A stretch of DNA of 64,000 bases, taken from NCBI GenBank assembly GCA_009617715.1, contig VTFK01000027.1, positions 620,001 through 684,000 on the forward strand, given 5' to 3'. Below, piece after piece: positions 44,281 to 57,974 of the stretch. Made by a program: the position numbers and the translations under genes. The DNA comes from Plectrocnemia conspersa. Its lineage: Eukaryota > Arthropoda > Insecta > Trichoptera > Polycentropodidae. Position 1 is the stretch's first letter. Every line of letters starts with the position of its first letter. The notes under the pieces were generated by a model. It ran no database searches and was not told the DNA's origin. It was given only the letters and a program-made list of their open reading frames with translations.

Positions 44281-47200
44281 TTAATGAAAAAATGTTTAAT
44301 AGTTATGTTAGTTATCTTAAAAATCTTCTGTTTTTTTTTCTATGCAAGGAAAAAAATTAAAATAATATTTTACAATATTTATTGCGAGAAAAACAATATT
44401 AGATTATAGCTGTTAAAATAATTATGTGCATACCTTTCAAAACTAAAATAATTTTCTATAGGTTAATATTTTTATCGTACTGTAAATTTTGAGGAAATTC
44501 AAAACTTCCTTAAATTTCTCATTACCAATTAATAAATATGGTAACACATTAACTATTTTATTGTCTTAGTGATACATTTTTTTGTATTTAATTTAAATTC
44601 CCGATATGAAAATTGCATTCTGGATAACGAGTCTACATGTGACGAATAATAGCGTAATATATTCGACGTTGTATTTAATAGACATTATTTGATGAATTAG
44701 AGAGATTTACCAATATGCAGGAGATCGTTACTAATATAATACAAAAAATTATGTAATCGTGTTAGTCAGCAATATTATGTAAATGTTGGCTAATAAGGAT
44801 TTTTAAAGCGAAAAAATGTTTTTTTCATTCAGTAATAGGTTAAGTCATTAGCGCTTTGAGCGTTTTTAAAACGCCTCTCTGGGTGCGTATACTTAAAAAA
44901 GGGAAAATACGAGAGGGAAGTATATAAAGAGAAAAATCGACCGTCAACATTTTTGCGGTAAACCAGTATACTGAATAAATTGCATTAAACAGTCAGCATG
45001 TGAACCCACAGACCCGTTTCCACTAACTTGGAATAGTAAAACTCAAGCGGCCTATTTAAATTTCCTGCATGTCAACTATCATAATTGATTTCGGTGGAAA
45101 TTGGCTGAGTGATTCACGCAAAATATATTTGTCGATGTAGTATAGGGTATAATTGATAATGCACAGAGAGAAACGTTGTTTATTTATTCAACCTTTGCTT
45201 TCGGTATTACACGCAAACTATTTTGCTTTTACCACAACAAATTCTAGTGATTTAAATAAATATAAGGTCGACAAACATAGCAGAAAGAAATAAGACATGC
45301 TAATAAATTAGTTAAGTTATTATATAATTAAGTTTTACTAATCCTCTATTTAAGACTGTCTTCGTTTTGTAAGTATTCATTGTTTCTTTTGCGCCTTGTG
45401 AATTATTATACTTGTTTGCAGTTTCACAGAAAATTTATTTGTCTCTCACAAAACAAGAAAGCACAATTCATATCGCACATATAATGAAACACAAAAGCTC
45501 CTAACTAGATCGAGTCTATTATTTTCCGTCGAATGTTTAAAAGTTTACAACTTCAATTTAAGCTAATTAAGGGGTTTAAACTCTACTTTAGAAATTAAAT
45601 CTAATCAATAAAGCTTTCCTGTATTACACAAAATTAATAAACAGAGGGATATTCAGTAATCGAAGGAGCATGTGAAGTGGTTTTGGCATTTTAAGATTCG
45701 CAGGAAATTGGATTTGATTGCCTCGTCTTGGGATTTAATCAGAGCAAAATTGATTAGGCATGATATACACGAAGGGCGCAATGATAAATTTCCGGGAGCT
45801 GGTGATCTATTTTAGGATATACTAAATTAAATTTGGGAAAAATACCGAGATATGTGGATTAAGACAATGAGAAAATAACATATCCATAGTAAACTTTTAA
45901 TTGGGATTTTGTGAAAATTATTAATTATATCATACCTGTTTAAACAGCTAATAAATAATTATTTAAAATTAACTTAAAGTTTTTCATTTGTGTTACACAA
46001 GCAAAATGTAATTTATTTAAATTACATAATTAAAATAAATAACTTCTTTAGGATATGAAACGTTAAAATAATGTTAGTGTGTACAATAAAATTTAATTAC
46101 TTAAAAAAAGACTATCATGAAAAACAATGATAAGCTTTAATCGAACTTTTTTTTCAGATGTTTGGTTAATCGATTTTAAATATTATTCTACTTAAATGTG
46201 TACGCTATACGACATTTTATCATTTTTAGATATTGTACGAAAAGCAATTTTCTTCGATTTGCTTTGGACTCAATTCAGTGACAGGAATTTAACAAACCAA
46301 TTGTATGTAAGTCTCACCCGAAGTCCGACCATTTTTAACAGGGTAATAAAAGAAGGCAGGGTTTTATTTCCCTGTTAAGCTGTTAAGCAAGGTTGTAAAT
46401 GTTTTCGTCGTGTAATGAGGGTTGCGACTCAAACGCCTCAGCATATAAGTTTTCTTGTAAAATTATTTACGTGTAGTGGTTTCCAGTTGACAGTATTTGT
46501 TAAAAAAATAAAAAATAAGTTTTACTTAATTATTGTTAGAATTAATATAAATAATCTTTATGACAAGAGCTGGATTAACCCTAAAATTATCACAGTGAAA
46601 TTTCTTAAAATCAATGCCAACGCACGCAAGTGGTTACGTTTTAAAAAAATAACCAGTTTAAAATTAGAATCTACAAATATTATTGACGTAGTTTAGAAAA
46701 CTGTAATATTATGATGTATATAATATATAAACGCTAATCTGTTTGGTATGCATGAAATGTAGTTAAGTGAGTTTATCTATGAGACAGCTAAGAAGCCATT
46801 TATCAGATTTATATCATGTTTTCATATAAGATATATCTAGTGATAATTTATTTCATTATTATCTTAACGGCCTGAGAATATAATGAAAATTCTAATTAGA
46901 GTGGCTTCAGACAACCATAGAGTCATTCCGAGACACATTAATTGTTCTTTCTCACACCATTTGAAGTGTAAGCGATACATTTCCGTCGCTGTGAAAAAGC
47001 GTCATTTCCGGTTCCGGTCTATATAAGCGACAACGCCAACTACACATAAAGAACGTACATAAAGGCTTTCAACGTAGAAACAACATAAAGACGCGCACAA
47101 AAGATAAAGGTGGAGATATTTTCGTTATACTGTTTTTTCGCACGATCCATTACGGCAAAGTTACACTTTAAATTATTATTATACGCTATCGAAACTTTGG

Positions 47201-47979
47201 GTCGTTTGGCATCGTAAAGGCGAATCTTCCGCCTCATGTGTGTGTAATGGTTTTCGAATACGAGCACCTGTGTTCCGGTAGACCGAGGAAAATTTTGGAT
47301 TTACCAAGACCTTTAAAAGACCAATCAGCCTTGCTTTGGAGACATTAAGGATTAGACCTGGCGTCTAATGATGGAGGCTAAATCGTATCCTTGGGAGCTT
47401 TGACTCCCAGAGCTTTTACGGTGACATCGAGACACGCCACAGGTAACGCCAGCCGCTACGCGTTATTTTCGTTGAACGAGTGTCGTGACACCTACAAGGG
47501 CGTGCGTTTAGAGCACCAACGACGTAGACATTATTGAACAAATGGAACCATACACACAGGCAAATAAGGCAACTTTGTCCGCTTCATCCTTTGTTTGTAC
47601 GTGCTGGAAATAACAAAAGTAAACATGGGCATTGAATGGGCCTCGATACCACGATTATTTGCCGTTTTCGTGAAAAAATAAAGCTTTATTTGAAACACAA
47701 TAGGAAAAAAAGTAATTGGAAATTAATCGATTACGTAAAGGTGAGCCAGCTATTACGATAATTCGCCAAAATAATTAATTTTGACGCAAAACATTAATTA
47801 AATATAATGTCAACGTACGTTATCTATATAAATAAGTTTTACTTAAAATAAAAAAACTGTAGTAAGATTTAAATTACAATAAAATTTAACGTTGAATAAA
47901 CACACTAGTAACTCCATTCCAAACTTTTTATAGTAGAAACATGATTTGGTCTTTCGGGACATATAAAGTTTATTGTATC
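44281..47979. other. gene-free region upstream of unc-13, part 5
   Basis: AT-rich. 46900-47620 is less AT-rich, contains CCAAT-like and CpG-containing sequence, and could be regulatory. It has no coherent open frame. Confidence 0.5.
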
Positions 47980-48800
47980 CAAAGTGTTAAAAACTACTTT
48001 TATCTATGGCAGTGCTTTTGAATGGTATGCCGTGAACGATCAAGATTGTATGGCTATTATAAAAGTGCCCCTTCCATACGCAGATGACAAAGATATTGTA
48101 GCAAAGTCAAAACAGACACCTTCAAAAAAATTAAAAATTAACGAGCAGAAAGCAAAATTCATGCTAGTTATGATTCAACGGATACAGTATCATGCAAATG
48201 TACGAATAAGCAAGTAGTCAATTGTTTAAAATACATTGAAAGCTTAGTAATAGCTAACAAGTACATCAACGAGGAGATCAAAAAAGAAATAGTGTCAGAA
48301 AATAAATTTTATTTTGCTCTAATAAATCAGATCGAATCGCGGACGCTATCTCGTCGCACGAAGATACTCATGTTAAAAACATTGATTTGACCTGTGCTGA
48401 CATATGGCTCGAAGTTTGACATTTACTAGAGCCGACAAACGACTGCTGTCAACATTATTTAGAAAAGTGCTTTGAAGATTATACCGTGTGGTGAGAGAAG
48501 GCAATGAGTGGCGCATCATGACCAACAACGAATTCTAGTATGTTTCAATCTGTCTTTACTTTTTGGACAGGCCACATTACACAAATGGACTATACCTAAT
48601 CGCCGAGAAAATTACTGAATAACAAGGGCAAAAAAAATCAGTCAGCGGAGCAATGAATCGATGGTTGGACAATGTGACAAAATATGATAATATAGTCAAA
48701 GTCTGGCTGCTCTGACCAGGTTCTTTCAACTGAAGGAAGACTCTGTGACTTCCACGACCTGCCATTTTGCCATCTATATTTATAAATATATGTTAATAAA
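47980..48800 (+). pseudogene. non-LTR retrotransposon RT relic with YADD box
   Basis: Plus-strand frames show the end of an RT from an insect RTE/Jockey-like element: PLPYADDKDIV with the catalytic YADD (about 48088-48110), LKINEQKAKFMLV, YIESLVIANKYINEEIKK, SRTLSRRTKILMLKTLI then PVLTYGS, TRADKRLLSTLFRKVL, REGNEWRI and MNRWLDNVTK (about 48650). Several stops and at least one frameshift disable it. Everything before YADD is missing, which fits the usual 5' truncation. Its orientation is opposite to the relic at 5699-7560. Confidence 0.85.
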
Positions 48801-51800
48801 ATAAACTAGAACCATATTTTCCGGCGTCTTTTTTTGTTGTAAAGTCTTACTTTCAGCCTCAAAACCCGAAAGTAAAATATTCAGTTAAACGAAAACTAAT
48901 TAGAGTCGCTGAATTACAAAAATTAAGTAAACCTTTAAAACGCTTATTCATATGCCCTCAGAAAAGACCTTTAAAATAGTTAAAGGCATAAAAAAGATAG
49001 GTGTCTGATTAGTTGAAGATAAAAGTAAATGTGTAGTAGAGCGTCATTTGGCAGAGCAAGCCTTATAACAAAAACAACTGAGCTGTGTGTATAATGATGT
49101 ACTTATAAATATGTTTTTATACGCAGTATGATTTCGCAAAAAAGTTACGATTATAAAAAAGTAAGACAAGCTCGGGTGCTTTAGAAAAAGTTTTTTCAAA
49201 CACTCGTCGAATGACGGGGGTCTGAAAAGCTTGCGAAAGATTCTCAAATAAAAAATATTTGCAATAACGATATTTCTTGTTCCCTGTGTTTGTTCTGAAT
49301 TTAGCATTTCTCGAGGCGGAGCCATAAAGGGAAAGACGAGTTACGAAGTTTCTTGGAAAACTCGGACGACAACAATTAATTAATGCATAAAGAGATTATT
49401 ACAGAGCGACAAAGAGTAATTTGCTTTTATATTCCTGTAATTCTAGCACACGTAGACACGTTTCTGTGCTTAGCTTATATACAGTACACAATATAATTGT
49501 GAACATTATCCCACGTGAGCAAATAGTGGAAATGTGTGGAAAAGCGATGTAACGAGTACACTCGTTGCATGACCCCTTGAATGGCAACTCGTTAACGAGA
49601 AACGTCGTTATTTCGGCATTGCACAGGATTCATTAAGTTTTGTGACAGTGGAGTTCAAATTGCAAGTTATGAAACTGATACTGTGCAGTTTAATTGAGTG
49701 CACGCACTGACAAAAGGTGTCTAGTTGTCCAAGAGAAATGAAGCATTTAATAAATAGTAAAATATTCACTCATTTGTGCTATGATGGTATTAAAAGAAAA
49801 ACAGAAAAAAAAAGGGCTTTGAAACATGAGATATAGTAAACTTATTATTAAAACCTCAAACCTATAAAATTAAAACAAACAGGGTTATTTCATTGTTGAT
49901 TGGAATACAATTCTTAAATTTTTGGATAGTGTTAAAATAAATAAATGGTAGGATGCCCTTTATTTAGAAAAAAACGACATTAGATTTGTTTTTTTTTAAG
50001 GTAACGCTCTTTTAGAGCTACGGTCATTTGATGATAAAAAGTTTCATCAATTAGGAATTAGTAACAATACCTTAATGCAAAGTTAAATTACTAAAATTAA
50101 ATTTAAGCTTCAAATTTCGTTATGAAAATACCTAAAAGTCAATATAGTGTTTTGGTTATAAAAATTATAATTATATAAAAAGTATACTGAGATTATTTTT
50201 TTAGAATGATAATGAAATACAATATTTTCATGATGTTAACTAGCGTGAAATTTATTTACTTGGATGCCACTCGAGAATTATATTCACATTTTTCTATTTC
50301 TATTTACGAAGACTGAATATTTGGCAACAACAAATTAAATTGTACAGGCATTGTAATTTGCCACATGATATTTTTTTTGGAACGTAATAAATGTAATGAT
50401 ATAAATACATACAAAGAATGGTCGTAAAAGCAATGCTAATTAATGTAAAAGTCTATGAAAAAAATATTTAATGTGATAAAGCCATAAATATCAACATAAT
50501 TCTGAGATTAAATATCAGAATCATATTAATTTTTAGCAATTTTAGCACTACAAATATTTTCTTTAACACTAAATCTAGTGGTGTCAAAACATTACTTAAT
50601 TAAAAGTAAGTATTTCATTATTTTTTTGCTTTTTATATAAAAAAGTTTATTTCAGTACAATAATTAATTATAAAAAGATTAGAAACATATATTAATATTA
50701 GTACAATACATCTAACTTGTTTTGTTGGTTACAATATAAAGGTGACAAATAAAAATCATTTTGTTTTTAAGAGCATCTTTGAAACGTGTTCTTTATTCTC
50801 TTAACTTTAGAGTCTAAAGCAATATGTGCTTCAGCATTTGTGCTTTTATCTAAATATCTGTTTATTTTTATCGTTGTCTCCTAAACAATAATAGTAAGCT
50901 AGTTTGGATACGCAAAGTATTTTATAGTATGTAAATAACAATGTTCTTTATTATTGGTATATGTTGGATATTATAAAAATGTGCATTATGCATTATTTTA
51001 TAGCTTTACTTTGGATGACCTGCAATTTAGAAAAAATAATGTTACTACTGTTACTCCACACCAAGCAAGCATGTATACAAATAGATTTGATCAATTGTTG
51101 CAATATTAAGATTGAACTTTTTGTAGTAAGCGTGCTCCTTCTATACAATATTAATATGAGAGACGCAATGGCAGTAAGCCGGTAAGAGGAAAGTTCAGAA
51201 ACGTTTTAATACATTTGAGCTTAGAATTAAGATGTAAGCCCATGCATTTACTTTTAAGAAGCGGTGGAAAATTTTGCCCAAGTTTCGTTAATTTATTTGC
51301 TTATGTTTAATTTTAGTTAATTTAATTTTTTACTTATAAACGTATTTAATTAAGTTTTAAAAATATTTTTGTAAATTATTTGCGATTGATGACCATTAAC
51401 AGCTGTATTTTTAGCGTTTATAAATAATTAAATATTTTTGTGAACCAGAAAAACTTTCCTTAACTTATAATTGATTGATTGCTTAATATACTGATATATT
51501 TATCTAATATTAATTGTAATTAACTAACTCTAAAGTTTTGGTTTAAAATAATATCGATGATATATGAAACCAAGCTTTTACATTTTATATGTGATTTTTA
51601 TTTGTTTATTAAAGTGTCACAAAAAACACGATTGTAGCAAATATATCCCATTAAAATGTTCTAACGTCATAACTGAATTTTGCATTTACATTCACAAAAC
51701 ATTCCCAATGGCGCAATTTATAAATAGGAACCGACATAAGCATACAATTTAAATAGTCACCGACAATATTTGCAATAATATCGCACTGTTTGTGAATAAT

Positions 51801-52080
51801 GGCGCGTCATAAATTCTGTTGTTGCCACTATACACAAACACACTGCGGAAGACAAACAAAGCCGACAAATTCGTGACGAATCACGCACACATAGGCTGTC
51901 CTAAAATATGAATATGGTATGCTGCGCGGGGTAATCAGGTGAGCGCGAGATAAAGCGGATTTGGGCTGGGATGAGAAGGGACCTGGGAAAAGTCTCAACC
52001 AACTCCCTCAGGTAGGGGACGTTAACGACCCCTTTACGAACAATGCCCCCTTATTGTACAATGTCGTGACTCGGAATGAC
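48801..52080. other. gene-free region upstream of unc-13, part 6
   Basis: AT-rich with only short chance frames. Bases 48800-48890 (ataaactag, cgtctttt and a ctttc/gaaag pair) resemble 32840-32920 and may be a shared element tail. Confidence 0.45.
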
Positions 52081-53290
52081 AGATTGTAATGTCGTAGTTG
52101 TACTACCCTGCTTATTTGTTTAATAAAATTGCTAGGGTCGGACAAATCTTCAAAGTCTTATTTTAAGACAGTGTGGCAAATGCGCGATGAAATTTTCATT
52201 ATGACTATATATAATTACAAAATTACAGTATACGTTTGCGTGAAAGTTAGGAAATATTGTGAGTAATTCTTCTTAGATTTTTTATTCCAAGCCAGATTCA
52301 CAACTATCGATTACGAATAAGTGCAAGTTTCAACATTTTTTTATGATTTGTTAAGCTCCCCTGTGGAATCGACCAGATTCTATATATTTTTAAAGTGAAT
52401 AGGAAATATTATTCTATATGCTTCAGTAGATTATCTGGATTAAAACTATACAATTCGTTGCTTAAAATAAAAAAAGCGAAGATTAAAAACTATATCATGT
52501 AAATGTAATATGTAAAACATTTATGTAAGCCTGTGGCAAGAACATGATATCGGTATTAATAATTATGAATTTGTTCCTTTAACTACAATCTTCAAATATT
52601 GAACAAGGAATATTGCTTAGTAAGAGCATACATTTTATAATATTATTATTGCGATAAAACACGTACAATAGTAAAAAGAGCTTCTTATAAAATCACTATA
52701 CCGTTGTTACTAAAATGAACATGTACAATGTAAAACGTAAAGTGATATTTAAGACGTTAACTAATTTATAATGAAAGTCAATAATGTATATATTATGTTA
52801 TGTTGTATTTTACACACGAAAGTATAATGTATAATTTATATTAAAAAAACGTATTTAATAACAATTTATTAATTGAAATTAAGTAGTTAATATTTAATTC
52901 TAACCCATTTAAAAAAAAATAATTAAAAACCATAAACTAATATATTTTAATAGCGACAATATAATCAACTTTATTTTATCGATAATGTTCATATGATAAT
53001 GTGTTTTGCGGTTAATGAATTATAAATTACGAATTCGTAGAAAAAAAATGTTAATTTATAAAACTAGAAATAGATTCTCTTAAATAACATACTGAGTACT
53101 CTTATTACATAGTAAACAATATAATTTCACACACACGAAAAAACTGTAATACCGTAGAAATATTACACAGCTTATTTGTTAAAATGAAATATCACTAGGT
53201 TTAGTAGAAAGTCGTATTTTGGGGCAATGTGGAAAACGCACGATGACATTTACAATTTATTCATAAAGAAATAGACATATGTGTGTGTGC
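52081..53290 (+). repeat. degenerate repeat family D, two tandem-oriented copies
   Basis: About 110 bp at 52092-52200 and 53147-53260 share gcttatttgtt, ctaggt/ctaggg, agtc-tattttaag/agtcgtatttt, and tgtggcaaatgcgcgatga/tgtggaaaacgcacgatga, in the same orientation. The intervening sequence is AT-rich. They are old copies of an unknown element. Confidence 0.45.
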
Positions 53291-53339
53291 TATACCATTA
53301 ATATGCACGAGTAATGTATACAGTTAAATAAAATTAAAA

Positions 53340-56300
53340 TTAGTTCTGCAAAAACATATGTACATGAAGCACTATCATATAATTGTAATGAGTTCTGTTA
53401 TAAATTATAAGTGATAAAACTACAAAAAGTACTTCTAAAAGTATGTACTATTTATATTTTAGGCTTTTTATTAAAGCTATAAATAATCATATTTTTTGCT
53501 GTTGATTATATTTAATATTACAATATTAATTAAAAGACTAGATTTTAGGGCATTTAAAAAAACCATTTCTAATGATATAATCTTACTCATCATCTCTCTA
53601 GATATTATAGTTGTATTAAGTAATTAAAATAAATATATTTAGATTAAAATGGAATATGTATAATTGAGTTCTTTTAACACATTTAAATAAATAAATTAAT
53701 GATATTACTCAAATGGGTGAGGCTTGATTAGAAAAGCATCAGAATATTACCTCAGTATAATAATATGTTTTAATACTAAATAAGCAAATGTAAAGTACGC
53801 CTCAAGGTCCACTATATTACTAATTAATAAATTCAAAGGTAAATTGTTGGTATGTGTAAAAATTATATTTTTCACACATACGAACAGCTTGGTTTAACAA
53901 ATTCATTAAATTAGTAATATAAACGAACTAAAATATTAATTTATTTTCTTTTCATTGCCTTGGTTTTATTTATTACATATTATTTTTTTGAATAAAATAT
54001 ATAAATGTAGTTTATGAAAAGAAGTAGAAACTATATTATATAATATTATATTTTTCATACACAAGTGGGTGGAACGAAAAGTAATCAATCTTTATCAAAT
54101 GTCACGTTAGGAGTTGATAAGTCATAGTTCATAAATGGATGGAATATAAACACGCCAATTTTTAATTTCAGTAAAGCTATGTATTGCTTACAATATTAAA
54201 AAATTTTATATGGCTTTGAAATAATAATAAAATATAAGCGGCAAAGACTTTTAATCTGTTAAATGTCTTACTTAGGATTCCTCTATAAATGTACTGAATT
54301 CTAAAGCTGCAGTTTTGCTCTACGAATTACAATCGTGAGACTCGAGGCCTTTAAATTATGGCGTTAAGCCAAGTGTCTAAATACATGTGTTAATAAATAG
54401 ACAGATTAAGCTTTAGATATTTTAAACATAATATAAGGAATATCAGATTAAAAATCATCATTATGTTAATTAATTAAATAAATATATATTATTTAAGATT
54501 CAGTTGGAAACAACTGCAACCATTGCTCATTCATCGACCGCCCAAGAGCTGGAAAGTAATCACCCGAAGTCAGCTCTCAGCTATTTGCTTCCGGGCGGAC
54601 AATTGCACAATTACTTCTGTTTGAACAGCGATGGCCAACTATTTGTCGATCGGCAAAGTTCAATTGACCAGGGCTCCGGGGCGGACGACCAAAATTTTCC
54701 GAAACCGAATTCCGATAGGAGAAAAAATGAAAATATTTTCTTATTTTCTAGAGACTTAGGTATTTCGGGACGAAATCCGATACGAGATAGCTCGTGAATA
54801 CGTGCGAAGATATCCGCATAGGACAAGTTGACAAATTACGCGTGCATGACTATCATTTTGGATTTGAGACACACGTGTCTCTGTGTTTATCGACACAAAC
54901 GATGAATGATTTAAGAGAGGGGTGGATTTTTTTGGGGCGGGAGAGTGGGTGTAAACCTCGGCCGGTCAGCGAGTTTTTTTTTAGAATTTCTTCCATTCCC
55001 GTTGTGCAAGTCACGTAATGGAAGTTCTTAATAAATTCATCGCCACGTTCGGATCGATTCATGGCTAAAAATAAAATTAGAAATTAGGCTTTTAGAAGTT
55101 TTGATTTTTTATGGTATAAAAAATCGTTGACCGTTTTGAGGCAGCTTTACGATTCTGGTTCGTGGATTCCACATGGACACGAATGGCCAGAGGTGGAAGG
55201 GCAGTATACCTCATCGTTTCGCTGGAAAAAAGGTATTAAGGGATTAGAAAAATCATACAAGGATGTATATTATTATTAGATATTGCTTAATCACAGAATT
55301 TAAAAAAAAGTACCAAATGTGAGTTAATAGTAGACTCATATTAAAATATTATTTTACTTAAATACGAATTTATTTACCAATTTCAAACTACTTTATTATA
55401 AAAATATTTGTAGTAAAATATTATAAATAAATATTTCGCTCACAAATGGTTTCAATTTATTCTGGTTTCAAGATGTTTTCATTTCTTAAGAAATGAGAAT
55501 TTTCACTTTCACTACTTAATTTTCTCGGAAATTTATGTGATTATAATAATACAGTATTTAATTGTAGATATTTTTATGTCTGTAAAATATCTTCACTGTT
55601 TTTATTTTTGCAATGATAATTTTTTTAAAAAACTTGAAAGATAGTAAAACAATAATCATTTAATATAACATATAAATAAGTACATTATAACACAATATAC
55701 TTAAAATAAAGTTTTTAAAAACACATTTTATCTAAATTAAAATCAGTCATTCTTGCTTTTCTTAATGTTAGGAAATTTTTGGTAGTAAAAACCCTACTAG
55801 AAAGTCCTCAAACATTTGTGCATTCTGTCGATTTACTCGCGAAGGGATTTTTTATCAGATTAAAATTATAGTTTTCAGATTACCAAAGAAAAAATAAGGC
55901 CGATAAGAGTAGTCAATCAAATATAAAACTCATAAACATTTTTTGCATTAAAATATTTCCGACCTCTTTATGCAGCGATGTAAAAACTACATCGGTTGTA
56001 AAAGATCTAGAAATATTCGTACAAATATAATTTTCAAGAAAAAAAGCCACAAATTCGATGAAAACAGCAAGTTTTTCGATAAATCAGAAATCCCAATTTT
56101 TCCGTTTTTCGTGATATTAATAATTAAGAAAATAAAATTAAAACAGGTAAAGATAATGTTATTATTGTAAGGACGATAACATTTATTTGTAAAATAAACG
56201 TTATCACTAAATCAGTAATATTTGTACCATAAAAATATGTATCATAAGTAAAAAAATTATGATAAAATATATAATGCATTATTAATTATTTAAAATTCAA

Positions 56301-56440
56301 TAATTTCTGCAAAAATGTATGTACATATAAACACTATAATAAAAATGAGTTAAATTGTGCTGAAGGATAGGGTTTTTACAATAAATATGTACGTTATTTA
56401 AAACAGTGACAATCTAAATTTTCAGGCTTCTTTTGAAAGT
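53340..56440. other. gene-free region upstream of unc-13, part 7
   Basis: It holds two related segments near 53345-53470 and 56300-56440 (sharing tctgcaaaaa, atgtacat and cacta-cata), dispersed repeat A copy 2, and a GC-richer island at 54500-55070 with a 97-codon plus frame of unknown meaning. Confidence 0.45.
55459..56110 (+). repeat. dispersed repeat family A, copy 2
   Basis: This shares the attctgg start, tgtgattataataata, aaaatatcttcactgttttta (with copy 1) and cgacctc/tttatgcagc blocks. Relative to copies 1 and 3 it lacks the segment between cgacctc and tttatgcagc. Confidence 0.65.
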
Positions 56441-57947
56441 TAAACTAAAATTCCATTTTTCTATTGAGTTGCCATTGTAAAACTATTGTTAATGAAAAAT
56501 AGTAAAGTATAAAAAAAGTATATTGTAAATTCTGTTAAAATATTATTTAAAAAAATATTTTATTATTATAATTACATTAATTACAATCGAATTAAATTAT
56601 TTTTAAGTTAAATTTTGCTTTTTAGTTTATAAGATACCATCACATGAGCCACCCTGTAGTATTTAACTTATCAAAAATAGTATTATAATATTCCCATTGT
56701 CACATGGGCAAAGCTCGCGTATTACCACGCAAGGCGCATAATTGAAATTACTTTCAATTAAAATTTCCAATATGCCCCTAAGGAAATTGGGCCAATTTTC
56801 ACGCCCCACGTTTACTTTCGAATTTGAATTGCACACGAATTTGTTGCTAATTAACAAAATGAGTTGGAAATTTTCGTTATTTTGCACAAGAAACTCGGCC
56901 ACTCAATGTGTTCGTTTAAAGTTCGTCCAATTTGGAGCTTGTACAAGTTACTTCTATTGACATTGCGAAAACGTGTCTGCTTTCGCCAAACCCACCCTCT
57001 TCTTTTACGTACCCGTTTTTTTCATTCGAATTATTGTTTTTCCCCTTCGCGCTCATTAAGAAAATGCAAATAAAACTTTTATTATTTGTACGAAAATAAA
57101 AACGATATAATTAAACAAATAAACACTAGCAAAAACGGACGTTTCATAATGAAACGGGACCGTTGTGTATTATTATAATATACATGGCTAATGTAATCCG
57201 TAAACAATGTGCAAATTTACGGAATGCTTAATTGGGATGTGTTAAAATATGAATTTGCAAACTGTTATAGCGCACAATTTTCTGTTATTTATATGTTTGT
57301 TAAGTAAATGAACATGATAATATATGTAATATTATTTATTGCAGTTGCTAATTTAGTATGGTATATGTATCAGTTATTATTTATACAATTATGAATATAA
57401 TAAAGTAAAGCGAATGATGTATTTTGATTGAGAACTACTTCATAGCAAAACCACAAACGTTTGAAACTTCATTCGTATATTTTGCGTAAAATATTTGTTA
57501 GTGTGAGTACAATGTAGTTCATAAACATATAACATTACTAATTTTAATAAAATATTTCCTGGTAATAAATTGAATGAGAAGATTCCTAATATTTAAATAT
57601 ATATAAAATATTTTTAAATAGTCTTACTTAAAGTAAAAATATACTTTATTTACATTTCGAAATTAAAATATCTCTATTATTTATTTTGCACAAATGTAGA
57701 CATATTTTAATAGTTATTTATTATAATATATTATACATAACTCATTATTAAAAAATATTTTTAGTTTTATTTATAAAAAAAAATATATTTTGCCCTAACA
57801 GATAATTACTAAAAAAATTGCATTATATTTGTTTATAACAATACTTAATTTATATCGTTAAGAGTATTTTAATAATTCAAGATATTTAAATTCTTACTTA
57901 GCACATCGCCTAATGAATTTAAAAGGTAAATATAGTTAGGAAACCAA

Positions 57948-57974
57948 GTAAAAAGATAGGGCCTATCTTTTTAC
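57948..57974. repeat. perfect 27-bp palindrome
   Basis: gtaaaaagatagg (57948-57960) and cctatctttttac (57962-57974) are exact reverse complements around a single central g. The 13-bp arms have no mismatch. Confidence 0.9.
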
